Notes under the pieces: generated by a model
Seen by the model: only the letters and a program-made list of their open reading frames with translations
What the model was told of the DNA's origin: nothing
Databases searched by the model: none
Made by a program: the position numbers and the translations under genes
In this document: piece by piece, positions 1 to 8,259 of the stretch
Position numbering within the stretch: position 1 is the stretch's first letter
Layout: every line of letters starts with the position of its first letter
NCBI GenBank assembly: GCA_027493625.1
Contig: JAOSKM010000003.1
Span: forward strand, 1,020,057-1,084,056
Length of the DNA stretch: 64,000 nt
Direction of reading: 5' to 3'
DNA from: Planctomycetota bacterium
GTDB taxonomy: Bacteria; Planctomycetota; UBA8742; UBA2392

Positions 1-1
1 C

Positions 2-625
2 GTCGAAGCCTTCAAGCACGAGAGCCACACCGGCCTGGATTCCCTGCTCGCCGAAGAGCTGAAGCGATCCGGTGACCACACCCAGGCTATAGAGGTTGCT
101 TGGCGGCTGTTCACAGGCAGCCCGTACATCGAGGACTTCAACCAACTGCTGGAGTACGCCAATCCGCTCAAGGCACAGGAACACTGGCGCGACAAGGCCG
201 TCGGCCATTTGCGCAAGACCATGTCGAAGCAACAGGAGTGGCAGGCCATGGAAACGCGCACACTGTTAGTGGAAATCTTCCTGGGTGAAAGAAACATCGA
301 GATGGCGTTGCAGGAGGCCGACTCCGGCAGGTGCCGCTGGGAAACCTTGACCAAGCTCGCCGAAGCCTGCCGGATGGAGAGGCCGCGGGAAGCGCTGAAC
401 GTCTACTATCGCCTTGTTTCTGAAATCCTACAGAGCACCATCAACGCCCACAGCACGCCCCACCACCGCTACAAACAGGCCGTTGACCTGATGCGCCAGG
501 CGCAAGATCTGTCAAACAAGCTCGGCAGTAACGATGAGTTCAACCAGTGGCACGACAGCATTTACGGCCAGTACAAACACAAACGCACATTCAGGAAACT
601 CCTCGACCAAGCCAAGCTGGCTTAG
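2..625 (+). CDS. C-terminal part of a SWIM zinc-finger family protein (5' end outside window)
   Basis: The frame is open from the first bases of the window to the stop at 623-625, so only the last ~207 residues are present and the real start lies upstream. The visible part is all-helical. Segments such as EALNVYYRLVSEI, RYKQAVDLMRQA and a basic end with HKRTFRKLLDQAKLA match my recollection of the TPR-like C-terminal region of bacterial SWIM zinc-finger proteins, where helices are followed by an 'RNFLKLLD' type tail. The SWIM finger itself (CxCxnCxH) would lie in the missing part and cannot be checked. Function in this family is unknown; nucleic-acid or protein binding is usually assumed. The gene ends about 100 bp before the recombinase gene and shows no clear link to it. 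Confidence 0.6.
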   Translation, partial: VEAFKHESHTGLDSLLAEELKRSGDHTQAIEVAWRLFTGSPYIEDFNQLLEYANPLKAQEHWRDKAVGHLRKTMSKQQEWQAMETRTLLVEIFLGERNIEMALQEADSGRCRWETLTKLAEACRMERPREALNVYYRLVSEILQSTINAHSTPHHRYKQAVDLMRQAQDLSNKLGSNDEFNQWHDSIYGQYKHKRTFRKLLDQAKLA

Positions 626-729
626 TCAAGGGGCTTGGTTGTAGTTAAGGCTCGGATTCGCGCCCCTAATCGTCATCGCAATCCGCTGACAACTCAAGTC
701 CCGTGCTTTATCTGTCGATATCGGGACTG

Positions 730-1709
730 ATGAAACTGGCTCTCCCGACAACTGACTCGCAAGCCGCTCCTGTCGCAGGATCTAAGGGCCTCCGTCGCCT
801 GGCGGATCGTTACCTGAAGTGGATGGGGACGATGAACTTCTCCCCGGGCACTGTTCGTGTGCGTACGCTTCAGCTCAAAACCTTCCTGGCATGGTGCGAC
901 GAACACAAACTTGACGTTCCTCGCAGCGTCACGCGGAAGCGACTTGAGCGCTACGTCCGCCACGTCGCTCAAGCCCGCGCCACGGGTACACGACGGCACC
1001 TCACGACCAGCGCCCAGCACGGACGCTTGGTTGCCGTTCGGTCTTTCTTCAAGTGGCTGTCGCGCAAGAAGCTGATCCCGCACAATCCTGCGTCAGAGCT
1101 GGATCTGCCCAAGATGGAGCGACGCTTGCCCAAAGTCGTGCTCAGCCACAACCAGATTGAGCGCATCCTCTCTTTGCCCGACACCTCCACCCCCCTGGGC
1201 CTGCGCGACAGAGCGATGCTGGAAACGTTCTACTGCACTGGCCTGCGCCGTGCGGAGCTCATCGCAATCCGGATCGACGAAGTTTACGTCGAGCGCGGCT
1301 TTCTGCTGGTGAATCAAGGCAAGGGAATGAAGGACCGCGTAGTCCCCATTGGCGAGCGTGCCATCGGATGGATCCAGCGCTACCTCGAGCAGGTACGGCC
1401 GTCACTGGCGCGGCGGCGCATCCGCCACCACCTGTTTTTGTCCGTGCGCGGGAACCCCTGACACCGACGGGTGTGAGCATCACGGTTCGGGGCTATCTGA
1501 CTGCGGCCGGCGTCACCAGCCGCGGTGCCTGCCACATGTTCCGCCACAGCATGGCGACGGCGATGCTTGAAAACGGCGCGGACATCCGCTTCATTCAGGA
1601 GATGCTCGGGCACGCGGACCTGAAGACCACACAGATCTACACCCACGTGAACCCCGTCCTGCTGAAGCAGGTACACGCCGCCACGCACCCTGCTCTGAAG
1701 GCCTCCTAA
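730..1709 (+). pseudogene. XerC-like tyrosine recombinase, single frameshift
   Basis: Site-specific recombinase of the phage-integrase family. The N-terminal SAM-like core-binding domain spans about residues 15-105. The catalytic domain shows the first Arg in TGLRRAEL, Lys in [10 protein letters not shown], HxxR in [11 protein letters not shown], and the last His and Tyr in [15 protein letters not shown]. Frame 1 stops at 1461 just after LFLSVRGNP, while the rest (from [10 protein letters not shown]) lies in another frame to 1709. A single missing base near 1455-1460 explains both halves, and the joined protein of ~325 residues has the usual family length. I take the ATG at 730 as start; an upstream GTG at 703 is possible. 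It may be a genuine pseudogene or a sequencing error. Its position beside RHS-tip cassettes may matter for cassette movement, but that is inference. Confidence 0.85.
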
Positions 1710-1818
1710 ACTCCGGGTTCTGATGCGGTAAAATGGCCAATTCTGGCCTGCAGATCGGCCAATAGTACTCGCCACGACTAGTTGCCGAAGATTCCGTGTA
1801 CGAAAGCGACGCGCAGGC

Positions 1819-1834
1819 TACAATTGAAGCCATG
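1819..1834 (+). promoter_or_regulatory. -10-like box giving a leaderless start for tip 1
   Basis: TACAAT at 1819-1824 is followed by 7 nt and then the ATG at 1832. A -10 box this close to the start codon would give an essentially leaderless mRNA. No good -35 box is visible 16-18 bp upstream. The same geometry (hexamer, 7 nt, ATG) recurs in front of tip 2 at 5112-5127, which is why it is recorded. Confidence 0.35.
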
Positions 1835-2914
1835 TTGGACCTGTCGCTATCCCTTGATTTGGCTCACCCTTTCCCGATGGGGTTGGCTGGTCCGTGCGAC
1901 GCTCAGCCGAGCCCCACCACACCGGCGTGGCAATTCGCCGCGAAGCCGCTTGAACAAGCCGTCAGCACCCAGATCGCCTGGAAGAACGCCCGGACTCAAT
2001 CGGTACGGTCCCTGAACAAAACGGGCAATTACTACTGCTGGAACAGAACCTATGACCCCTCAACCGCTAGTTGGACAACGCCTGACCCGGCGATGACTCC
2101 TTGGTACAACACTTCAGCGTATGCCGCAGGTTACCCCGTTGATCTTACCGACCCAAGTGGACTCGGGGTCACTGAGATTGAGCCCGGGACCGAGGGCTTG
2201 AAGTTTGGAACCAATCCGACAATCAAGTCAGAAGTAAACGATGGACACTTTGTGCTGAGGTATGTATGGGATGGCAAGGCCGGGGACTATGTTATCCAAG
2301 ACGTGGACGTCAAGATCGAACTTTTATGCGACAAGGACAAGATGCTAGAGTATTTGTGGAGCTACAAAGAGTGGTTCAAACTCAACGACAAACGTGCGAT
2401 CGATGCTAGAGAGATCAATCTAGGAGGAGTGTTGGCAGCTGTAAACTCGACCCTTCGTGGAGAAGGTTGGGAAGGCAAGGCTGGCGACGCACACATCAAG
2501 GACAGGAGAGTATGTGAAGGTAAGTGCTGCCTATGTGAGAAACTGAAACTGTGTGTTACCGCGGACTTTACATCCTGGACCGCGAAGGGAGTAAAAAACG
2601 AAAAGGTAATTGATTTTGGCACGGCAGCTAGTTTCGGAGTTCTCTCACAGACAAGCAGCTTGAAGCTCTGCGGCAAAACAATTCCAATCGACAAAATCGG
2701 TACTTCCGGAGTACGGAAATACGAATATGCTGGTAAGGATGTATCGGGCGAGGTGAACGGTTTAGGCGACAAAGTAGCCAGTCATCGATACAAGCTTTGT
2801 GCCGACATCGATGGAGCAATTCCGACTGCAAAGAAAGACGACCCTCTGCCGAAACTGAAGAACCACACATCCTCCGGGCTTGACGGGTTAGCCAAGGGTG
2901 TCGTCAACAAGTAA
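1832..2914 (+). CDS. Orphan RHS tip 1: RHS core fragment plus Cys-rich variable C-terminal domain
   Basis: About 360 residues. A short leader without recognisable domain (residues 1-65) runs into the RHS-associated core: YYCWNRTYDP, WTTPDPAMTPWYN and DLTDPSGL. It then becomes a variable C-terminal domain of ~250 residues with many cysteines (CEGKCCLCEKLKLC, SLKLCGK, YKLCADID). There is no N-terminal shell, so this is an orphan tip of the kind that accompanies RHS polymorphic toxins. The variable domain has no catalytic motif I recognise. A lipoprotein gene with a good ribosome site follows after 12 bp and is the likely cognate partner. The ATG at 1832 is preferred over an upstream GTG at 1796 because of the -10-like box. 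A damaged inverted copy lies at 14566-15459, fused to the full RHS gene. Toxin activity is inferred from family precedent only. Confidence 0.7.
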   Translation: MLDLSLSLDLAHPFPMGLAGPCDAQPSPTTPAWQFAAKPLEQAVSTQIAWKNARTQSVRSLNKTGNYYCWNRTYDPSTASWTTPDPAMTPWYNTSAYAAGYPVDLTDPSGLGVTEIEPGTEGLKFGTNPTIKSEVNDGHFVLRYVWDGKAGDYVIQDVDVKIELLCDKDKMLEYLWSYKEWFKLNDKRAIDAREINLGGVLAAVNSTLRGEGWEGKAGDAHIKDRRVCEGKCCLCEKLKLCVTADFTSWTAKGVKNEKVIDFGTAASFGVLSQTSSLKLCGKTIPIDKIGTSGVRKYEYAGKDVSGEVNGLGDKVASHRYKLCADIDGAIPTAKKDDPLPKLKNHTSSGLDGLAKGVVNK

Positions 2915-2926
2915 CAGGAGCGCCGC

Positions 2927-3343
2927 ATGTCCTTAAGAGCAATTCAGGCGACGATGATCATTGTGCTTATACTAGCAGTGTGTGGTGCGTGTTCGTCGAC
3001 CCCCTCGGATTTGAGGCTGGATCAGCGTGAGATCGAGGAAGCAGAGACAGTTGCCCGGGAAGCCTTCAAAGGTATGGGAGGGCCCGAGGATCAGTGGCTC
3101 TCGGCTGCAACAGTGAAAGATTATGTGGCTTACGGCTCAATTGAGTGGGAGGTGGCGAATATTCGATTTTCTGACGGAAGTACACTGATCGTTGTCAGCT
3201 CGAAAACCCAATCCGAGAGTATGTCGCTTCGCACTCAGTTGGCCCATAACATCGGACGGAAGGTGCAGATAATGACTCGCAAGTCCGCCGAAGTCACGGG
3301 ACATGCAGTCAAGGTAGCGACAGGCATCTATGCACTAGAGTAG
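2927..3343 (+). CDS. Small lipoprotein, candidate immunity/partner of tip 1
   Basis: 138 residues. The start ATG has an AGGAG site 8 nt upstream. Residues 1-25 form a hydrophobic signal peptide ending in a lipobox-like ...AVCGAC-SS, so the mature protein should be acylated and tethered in the envelope. The mature part has a helix (REIEEAETVAREAF) followed by a small alpha/beta region with no domain I can name. It lies 12 bp after tip 1, the place where RHS immunity genes are normally found. An envelope location would suit protection against a toxin acting in the periplasm or at the membrane, but that is inference. An identical inverted copy is at 14137-14553. Confidence 0.7.
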   Translation: MSLRAIQATMIIVLILAVCGACSSTPSDLRLDQREIEEAETVAREAFKGMGGPEDQWLSAATVKDYVAYGSIEWEVANIRFSDGSTLIVVSSKTQSESMSLRTQLAHNIGRKVQIMTRKSAEVTGHAVKVATGIYALE

Positions 3344-3516
3344 GGGATGACGCTCACCTGTCGCGTATAATATGATGCATCCGTTCTCTCGCGTAGACAC
3401 TGATAGGACAAGGGTCGAAGTGCGGTGATGTAGGGCTATACCGCTCCCCTTGAAGTTGCAACCACCCTTGAGAGCGCCTTCAATGGTGCTGGGAGGGTGG
3501 AGTCGTGGCTGTTGGG

Positions 3517-4824
3517 CCGGGCGGATTCCTGACAGTTTAGACCGGGCGCATGCCTGACACTTTCCTCTTGTACAACTTCCCCTTTGACGTTGCACGGTTA
3601 CTGCCGATCGGCCTCAACTCACGTTTGCGTTCGTCGAATGTCGCCAGCTCCAGGCTTCCGAACTTCAGGCGCCACTCGCCGTCCTCCACTTCCACAGCAC
3701 CTACCAACTCGTTGCCCAGCGCCTCGCTCAGGTACACTTGCACGCCTCTCAGCCTCAGCGTTCCCTCCGGCTTCACGCGCCGCTTCTCGTAATGGCCGGG
3801 ATACTCCGGATCAGCCAACTCTCCCGGATACTCGCGCAGCGAAACCTCGTACCGGCTCGCCGGCGTCGCACCATCGAGCGCCTCGTGCGGCCGTTCAAAG
3901 TTGAACTCCTCCACCCAATCGTTGAAGCGTCCCTGCTGGCGCTTCATGTTCGACGCCGGCGGTCTGGCCGTTTCGGCCTTCAGCGTCCGGTGCATGCGCT
4001 CGTGACGCCCGTTCTCCTGCGGTTTGCCCGGCCGGATGCGCTGTAGCGTGATCCCCAGCTTGAGCCACCACACGCCCAGTCTCGTCAGCCTGGCCGCGCC
4101 GGTGCTCGCAAAGGGCGTCCCGTTGTCGCTGCGGATGGCGTCGGGAAGGCCGTAGCGCTTGAAGGTCTGCTCGAAGCTGTGTCTTGCGCTGTCGTGTCTG
4201 GTTCCGTCATGGCCCTCGCAGCACAGGATCATGCGCGAGCATGCGTCGGTCACGGTCAGCGGGTAGCACAGGTTGCCGTCGCCCAGCCTGAATTGACCCT
4301 TGTAGTCCACGCACCACACGCTGTTCGGCCCACCCGAGATCGCGCCGCTGCCGCCGTCACTATGACGGCGGCGGCAGCGGCGCCCGGGCTGGACAAGGCC
4401 TGCCCGTTTCAGGATGTCGTTCATCGTGCTCAGCGCTGGCAGCTCGATGCCGGGGTGGACGCGCTCCAGCAAAGGCCGCAGCTTCTTCGGGCCCCAGGTG
4501 GGGTGAGCCTTGCGGGCCGCAACGATCAGCGTACAGATATCGGCAGACGTTTCGTTGGGGTGGCTGTGGGCGGCCCTGCTGCGGTCTTCGAGGGCCGGAT
4601 AGCCGCCTTGCTTGAAACGGCGAATCCACAGGTGGCCGGTCTCGCGGGTGATGCCGTAGGTCGCGCAGAGACCGCTGACGGAGCCCTTTTCGGCAATCAA
4701 GTCGTTGATGAAGTTGATTCGTTCGGTCACAGGACAGGTCTCTTTCCAGGGCATCGGCAGTCTCCTTGCCGCCCAGGTTACCTGTCAGGCATCCGCCCGG
4801 TTCAAAGTGTCAGGCATCCCCCGG
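3517..4824 (-). mobile_element. IS481-family insertion sequence, copy 1
   Basis: About 1.31 kb bounded by inverted termini. Each end carries two tandem copies of a TGTCAGGCATCCGCCCGG-like motif: left at 3517-3534 and 3542-3559, right at 4783-4800 and 4808-4824. Doubled TGTCAGG ends are typical of IS481 elements. It carries one transposase gene on the minus strand, sits between the tip 1 lipoprotein and tip 2, and has no obvious target duplication that I could confirm. Confidence 0.85.
3537..4754 (-). CDS. IS481-family DDE transposase
   Basis: 405 residues, intact. The N-terminal helix-turn-helix region (about 10-60, ending in GYPALEDRSR) is followed by an rve/RNase-H-fold integrase core. Catalytic residues are D150 in VWCVDYKG, D210 in AIRSDNGTPF and E252 in ENGRHERMH. 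The C-terminal tail has the usual beta-rich region of the family, and the last codons run through the inner and outer terminal repeat. An AAGGAG site precedes the ATG. It moves the surrounding element; the element separates tip 1 and its lipoprotein from tip 2. A second identical copy is at 12726-13943 on the opposite strand. Confidence 0.93.
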   Translation of the reverse strand: MPWKETCPVTERINFINDLIAEKGSVSGLCATYGITRETGHLWIRRFKQGGYPALEDRSRAAHSHPNETSADICTLIVAARKAHPTWGPKKLRPLLERVHPGIELPALSTMNDILKRAGLVQPGRRCRRRHSDGGSGAISGGPNSVWCVDYKGQFRLGDGNLCYPLTVTDACSRMILCCEGHDGTRHDSARHSFEQTFKRYGLPDAIRSDNGTPFASTGAARLTRLGVWWLKLGITLQRIRPGKPQENGRHERMHRTLKAETARPPASNMKRQQGRFNDWVEEFNFERPHEALDGATPASRYEVSLREYPGELADPEYPGHYEKRRVKPEGTLRLRGVQVYLSEALGNELVGAVEVEDGEWRLKFGSLELATFDERKRELRPIGSNRATSKGKLYKRKVSGMRPV

Positions 4825-5111
4825 TTCGTACCGGCAAGCGAGGTACCGTATCTGTTCGACGGAACACACCTTGACGGGACAGAAGGTGTGCTTCGTTGAA
4901 CAGTTACTTCTGGGAACTGGCCGTGGATGAGTGGCGGCCGGCTGGGACTACGATCGGGAGTTCAGTCATTGGAACGGCCTGTAGGAGAGCGCCCCTTTTG
5001 CCCCATCTATCTGCTGGTGGTGCGATGGGACCGGCGCAAAACGCCTGACCTGGAACCTCTGACTCGCCCTGTGAAATCCAAGCTCTATGATGTGACCGGT
5101 GACCCCCGAGC

Positions 5112-5127
5112 TATAATCTGGTGCATG
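5112..5127 (+). promoter_or_regulatory. -10 box giving a leaderless start for tip 2
   Basis: A perfect TATAAT at 5112-5117 lies 7 nt before the ATG at 5125, the same spacing as at tip 1 (1819-1834). No convincing -35 hexamer is present. This decides the start chosen for tip 2, since the longer upstream open frame (from 4927) has no ribosome site. Confidence 0.4.
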
Positions 5128-6204
5128 GTTGGCTTACCTCAACATGCCAGTAGGTCATCCCTCGTGCCAGGCAGACAGGGATTTATCTTGCCTCACTTCA
5201 GTCTTCAACAGTTGGAACGGGCACGGGGCACTTGCGAGGCCCACCGCGTCGACGTGTCAAGCCGGTCCTCCGCGGCTACGCCAACTGCCCAAAAAAACAA
5301 GCATTCCCAGAAAGCGGGCAATTACTACTGCTGGAACAGAACCTACGATCCATCGACAGGCCGTTGGACGACCCCAGATGCGGCCGCGACGCCATGGGGC
5401 AATCTACTGGACTACTCCAAGAGCAACCCCGTTTACAGCACCGATCCAAGCGGAAACACAATCGAAGTTGTTGGAGACGACGATTACAAGCGGAACGTTC
5501 TTCAGGCCATATGGCAGCTTTGCCCGCACACAAATGCTGACATTCTGGTGGATCATGGAACAATTATGTATCCACCCGACCTCTGTTCAGGATACTGGAT
5601 CATGTACCACGGTTGCGGGCCTGATGGAGGTAAGCAGATTCAGTACGTCGGCGGATACTCCGCAGAAGGGCACGAAGTGGGGTGCAACCTCGTTCGATGC
5701 CTCCTTTGTTCAGAGAAGAAGTTCGTCATCGAGGAAGACGGCGCACACGTGACACCGGACAAACGCGCCGCGGCGAAGGCCAAATCCGTGGTAGAAGACG
5801 GAGACAAAGAGGGCGACGTTATCGAGCCCAATGAACTTGGCGGTACGGGCGCAACAATCGGGATGCCGAGAATCCCGGTCCGCCACTGGATATCCAGGAA
5901 ACCCGATGGCACTAAATGCCATTTCAAACCCAGCTTTCCCCGTTTGATTGCGCACGAATTCGGTCATGCCTGCGCGATGAGCCGCGGAGAACAACGGCCG
6001 ACAGGTACGGGATCCTGTTCGGCACCCGGGTTCAACAATATGGACGAGTGGCATACGATAAAGAACTGGGAAAATCCTATCGCTAAGGAGTTGGCAAATG
6101 CCGGCTATGCTGGGGAAACTGGGAGAGAGAGGATTGACTCTGGCGCGGTCACACCGAAAGGTGATCCAGCGTTTGGAACAGGCAAGCGGATTGACCCGTG
6201 TTAA
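5125..6204 (+). CDS. Orphan RHS tip 2 with HExxH zinc-metallopeptidase-like C-terminal domain
   Basis: 359 residues. A short leader (1-65) precedes the RHS core (YYCWNRTYDP, GRWTTPDAAATPWGN, VYSTDPSG). The variable domain has a Cys cluster (GCNLVRCLLCSEK) and then an HExxH zinc-binding motif, AHEFGHACAMSRGEQ, at about residues 276-290. A downstream NWENPIAKEL segment could supply the third ligand, as in gluzincin-type toxin domains with a conserved EN motif. The likely activity is proteolysis of a target in a neighbouring cell or in the envelope; the substrate is unknown. The stop overlaps the start region of the next lipoprotein gene, so the two are translationally linked. A frameshifted inverted copy lies at 11229-12350. 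Confidence 0.72.
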   Translation: MVGLPQHASRSSLVPGRQGFILPHFSLQQLERARGTCEAHRVDVSSRSSAATPTAQKNKHSQKAGNYYCWNRTYDPSTGRWTTPDAAATPWGNLLDYSKSNPVYSTDPSGNTIEVVGDDDYKRNVLQAIWQLCPHTNADILVDHGTIMYPPDLCSGYWIMYHGCGPDGGKQIQYVGGYSAEGHEVGCNLVRCLLCSEKKFVIEEDGAHVTPDKRAAAKAKSVVEDGDKEGDVIEPNELGGTGATIGMPRIPVRHWISRKPDGTKCHFKPSFPRLIAHEFGHACAMSRGEQRPTGTGSCSAPGFNNMDEWHTIKNWENPIAKELANAGYAGETGRERIDSGAVTPKGDPAFGTGKRIDPC

Positions 6205-7495
6205 GTTCCTGGCACTGGCCATCGTTCTTCTGGCTGCATCGAATTGTAGCAAAACCAGTATTGAGCAAGCAGGTGCGAAGTCAGAGCAAAGTCGGTCATG
6301 TGCTGACGCCAAAGCGTATAGCCCACTTGTACAGCATCGGAGCGTGGAGGGGTTTTCTCAAGTTGTTGAGGTAGCCTTACCACCCCAAGAAGTGCTTCCT
6401 GGCGACTTTTACATCGTCGACCTTGACACGCCACCCTGGTCGTGGACGGACTTTTGCGTCGATTGCGGGCAAGCGGTCCAAAGAGGGCTAGTTGGAATAA
6501 CTGAGAGGCAGGGGCTCGCTTATGGCTGCAGCGTAGAACTCACGGATGCCGCCATAGATGCACTGGCCGCCACACCGGCCGTAGTGAAAGTCGACCTGGC
6601 GGCCGAGGCAACCTACAATTCTCATATAATCACCGGAATTACGAGAGTACGCTCGCTTGCATCTGTATCTTTATATGAACCTCGAGGTACGCGCGCGCTT
6701 CTGAATGCCTTGTCTGGAGTCGAATCCCTGGAGTCAATTCGAGTGAATGCCCTGCTTGACACCCCGCGGGATGCGGAGCTTTCCACTCTGGCGCACCTAC
6801 CGAGGCTCAAGCGGATAGCTTTGGAAAACTGCTGGGCACTGACCGGCGAGTTTCTGACGAGCTTTTATGATGGCAACCTTGAGGGGCTGACAATCCGCGG
6901 CGATCCTTATCACGACCTGGAGGAACTTGTCCCGCTTTCGGACTCGATTATTGATTATGCGGAAAGAGCAGGCATAGACGTGCTCGAGCTGAGTCATTGC
7001 GCGGTGGCTGACACGCTAAGGCTGAGCGTGAGTCGTGAGAGAATGGCGTTCAAAGAACTCACCATCAATCACTTGGTTGTCGCTACGAGAGGGCCAAGCA
7101 AGGACCAGTACCGATCTGCGCTCCCCGACACAATCGCTATGTCGCTGCCAGCAAATCTGGAGTCCTTTGGATTCGGTGGATACCTGGTGCCCCAGGAAGT
7201 TGCCATGAGTGTTCTAAAGGAAGTGTCGGGAGTCTCGACACTGGCAATTCACGGACTGTTGATCAATGAGCAGGACCTGATTTCGGTGCTCATAGATTCC
7301 CATGCCCGACTGACTCACCTCAGGCTGCCCGAACGGCATTTATCATTAAAAGGCCTCGAACGCCTGCTTGCTGAGTTGAGGAACCTATCGTCGATATCAT
7401 TTGTTATCGCTAGACAGGACTACGATGACGTGGCTCTTGCGAGACTTAAGGCAATGTACCCTAAAGTCAGCATAGCGGTCGAAGTTGCAAGCTAG
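6191..7495 (+). CDS. Leucine-rich-repeat-like lipoprotein, candidate immunity/partner of tip 2
   Basis: With the TTG at 6191 the protein is 434 residues and begins with a clean lipoprotein signal (VKFLALAIVLLAASNC). That start lies inside the last codons of tip 2, so the pair overlaps by 14 bp. The frame stays open upstream to 6098, but that part lacks signal-peptide character. The mature region shows repeated leucine-rich-repeat-like strands (LAHLPRLKRIALENC, HARLTHLRLPERHLSLKGLERL), an irregular solenoid. It is unusually long for an immunity protein; protease inhibition or shielding of a surface target are both possible. No named family could be assigned. Confidence 0.68.
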   Translation: MTRVKFLALAIVLLAASNCSKTSIEQAGAKSEQSRSCADAKAYSPLVQHRSVEGFSQVVEVALPPQEVLPGDFYIVDLDTPPWSWTDFCVDCGQAVQRGLVGITERQGLAYGCSVELTDAAIDALAATPAVVKVDLAAEATYNSHIITGITRVRSLASVSLYEPRGTRALLNALSGVESLESIRVNALLDTPRDAELSTLAHLPRLKRIALENCWALTGEFLTSFYDGNLEGLTIRGDPYHDLEELVPLSDSIIDYAERAGIDVLELSHCAVADTLRLSVSRERMAFKELTINHLVVATRGPSKDQYRSALPDTIAMSLPANLESFGFGGYLVPQEVAMSVLKEVSGVSTLAIHGLLINEQDLISVLIDSHARLTHLRLPERHLSLKGLERLLAELRNLSSISFVIARQDYDDVALARLKAMYPKVSIAVEVAS

Positions 7496-7548
7496 CACCG
7501 AAGGATGTACACAGTGAACGAGTCGGTCAAACGGTGCAGCGCCAACCT

Positions 7549-7666
7549 CTGAACCTGGCTACAAGATAAGATCGCAAGGACCAACTTAAGCCGCTACACC
7601 GGTTTTTTCCAGTATGAGATCTAAGGGCTGACTTAGATAGTAGTCATATACACCAGCTAGGTTCAG
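7549..7666. repeat. 118-bp inverted-repeat element between convergent genes
   Basis: CTGAACCTGGCT at 7549-7560 faces AGCTAGGTTCAG at 7655-7666 (11 of 12 positions complementary), about 94 bp apart. It lies between the stops of the LRR lipoprotein (7495) and the oppositely oriented lipoprotein (7711). It could fold into a bidirectional terminator-like structure or mark the ends of a small non-autonomous element or recombination site. No T-run follows either arm. Confidence 0.35.
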
Positions 7667-7710
7667 ATACCTTGTCTCGTCAATGTGTTCGTGGTCGTAC
7701 AAACACTCAT

Positions 7711-8259
7711 TCAGTCGCCGCTATTCTGCCTGCCGTCCCTATCGCGTGATAGTAGATCCCGGATGCGTATCCCGTCGTTTGGTAGAACGATTAGCTCAAA
7801 GGGCCGACTCGTTTCCGCCACTCTGAAGTCTCCCTTTGCCGACCGGCCAACATAAAGAACAACCGTCCCTGAAGAGGACTCCCAAACATAAGGCGATCCA
7901 ACTGGAGTTGGGAATGTCTCAGCTTTGTGCTCGTCAGCGTGATCGCCTACAAGCCGGGACTTGCGAGAGTATTCACATTCCGCTAGGACGCGCAGCACCG
8001 ATTCAATCTCTGCTTGACTCACGCTGGCCACGTCGTTGCTAGGCGGCCGATCATGCTGAGCTACTCCCAGAGTTGGCCGACCGAACAAGCCGTCGATCTC
8101 CGTGATTCGCTCACCGTGGCTACCACACGTGGAAGCGCAACCGGCAGTAACTGCCCCTACGACGACGATCAAAAGAAACGGTACCATGAGTCGCGCAAAG
8201 CTGAACCCCGAATACCTGCAGCCCTTGGCTATGTTCGTGGTATTACTGTTTCTTTTCAT
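7711..8259 (-). CDS. Lipoprotein, candidate immunity/partner of tip 3
   Basis: 182 residues. The signal peptide (hydrophobic stretch FARLMVPFLLIVVVGAVTA) ends in a lipobox-like VTAGC-AS at about residue 41, preceded by a rather long basic N-terminus. The start overlaps the stop of tip 3 by 17 bp and has a GGGAGG site upstream, so translation is coupled. The mature part contains a small beta-rich region (WESSSGTVVLYVG, RPFELIVLPNDG) without recognisable family. Position and topology parallel the lipoproteins after tips 1 and 2, which is the main argument for the assignment. A frameshifted inverted copy is at 9162-9714. Confidence 0.65.
   Translation of the reverse strand: MKRNSNTTNIAKGCRYSGFSFARLMVPFLLIVVVGAVTAGCASTCGSHGERITEIDGLFGRPTLGVAQHDRPPSNDVASVSQAEIESVLRVLAECEYSRKSRLVGDHADEHKAETFPTPVGSPYVWESSSGTVVLYVGRSAKGDFRVAETSRPFELIVLPNDGIRIRDLLSRDRDGRQNSGD

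Noticed and set aside
4179..4874. 231-codon plus-strand frame over the IS481 element (and its twin at 12603-13301)
   Set aside because: It is antisense to the intact transposase gene with clear DDE motifs; high-GC codon bias keeps the frame open.
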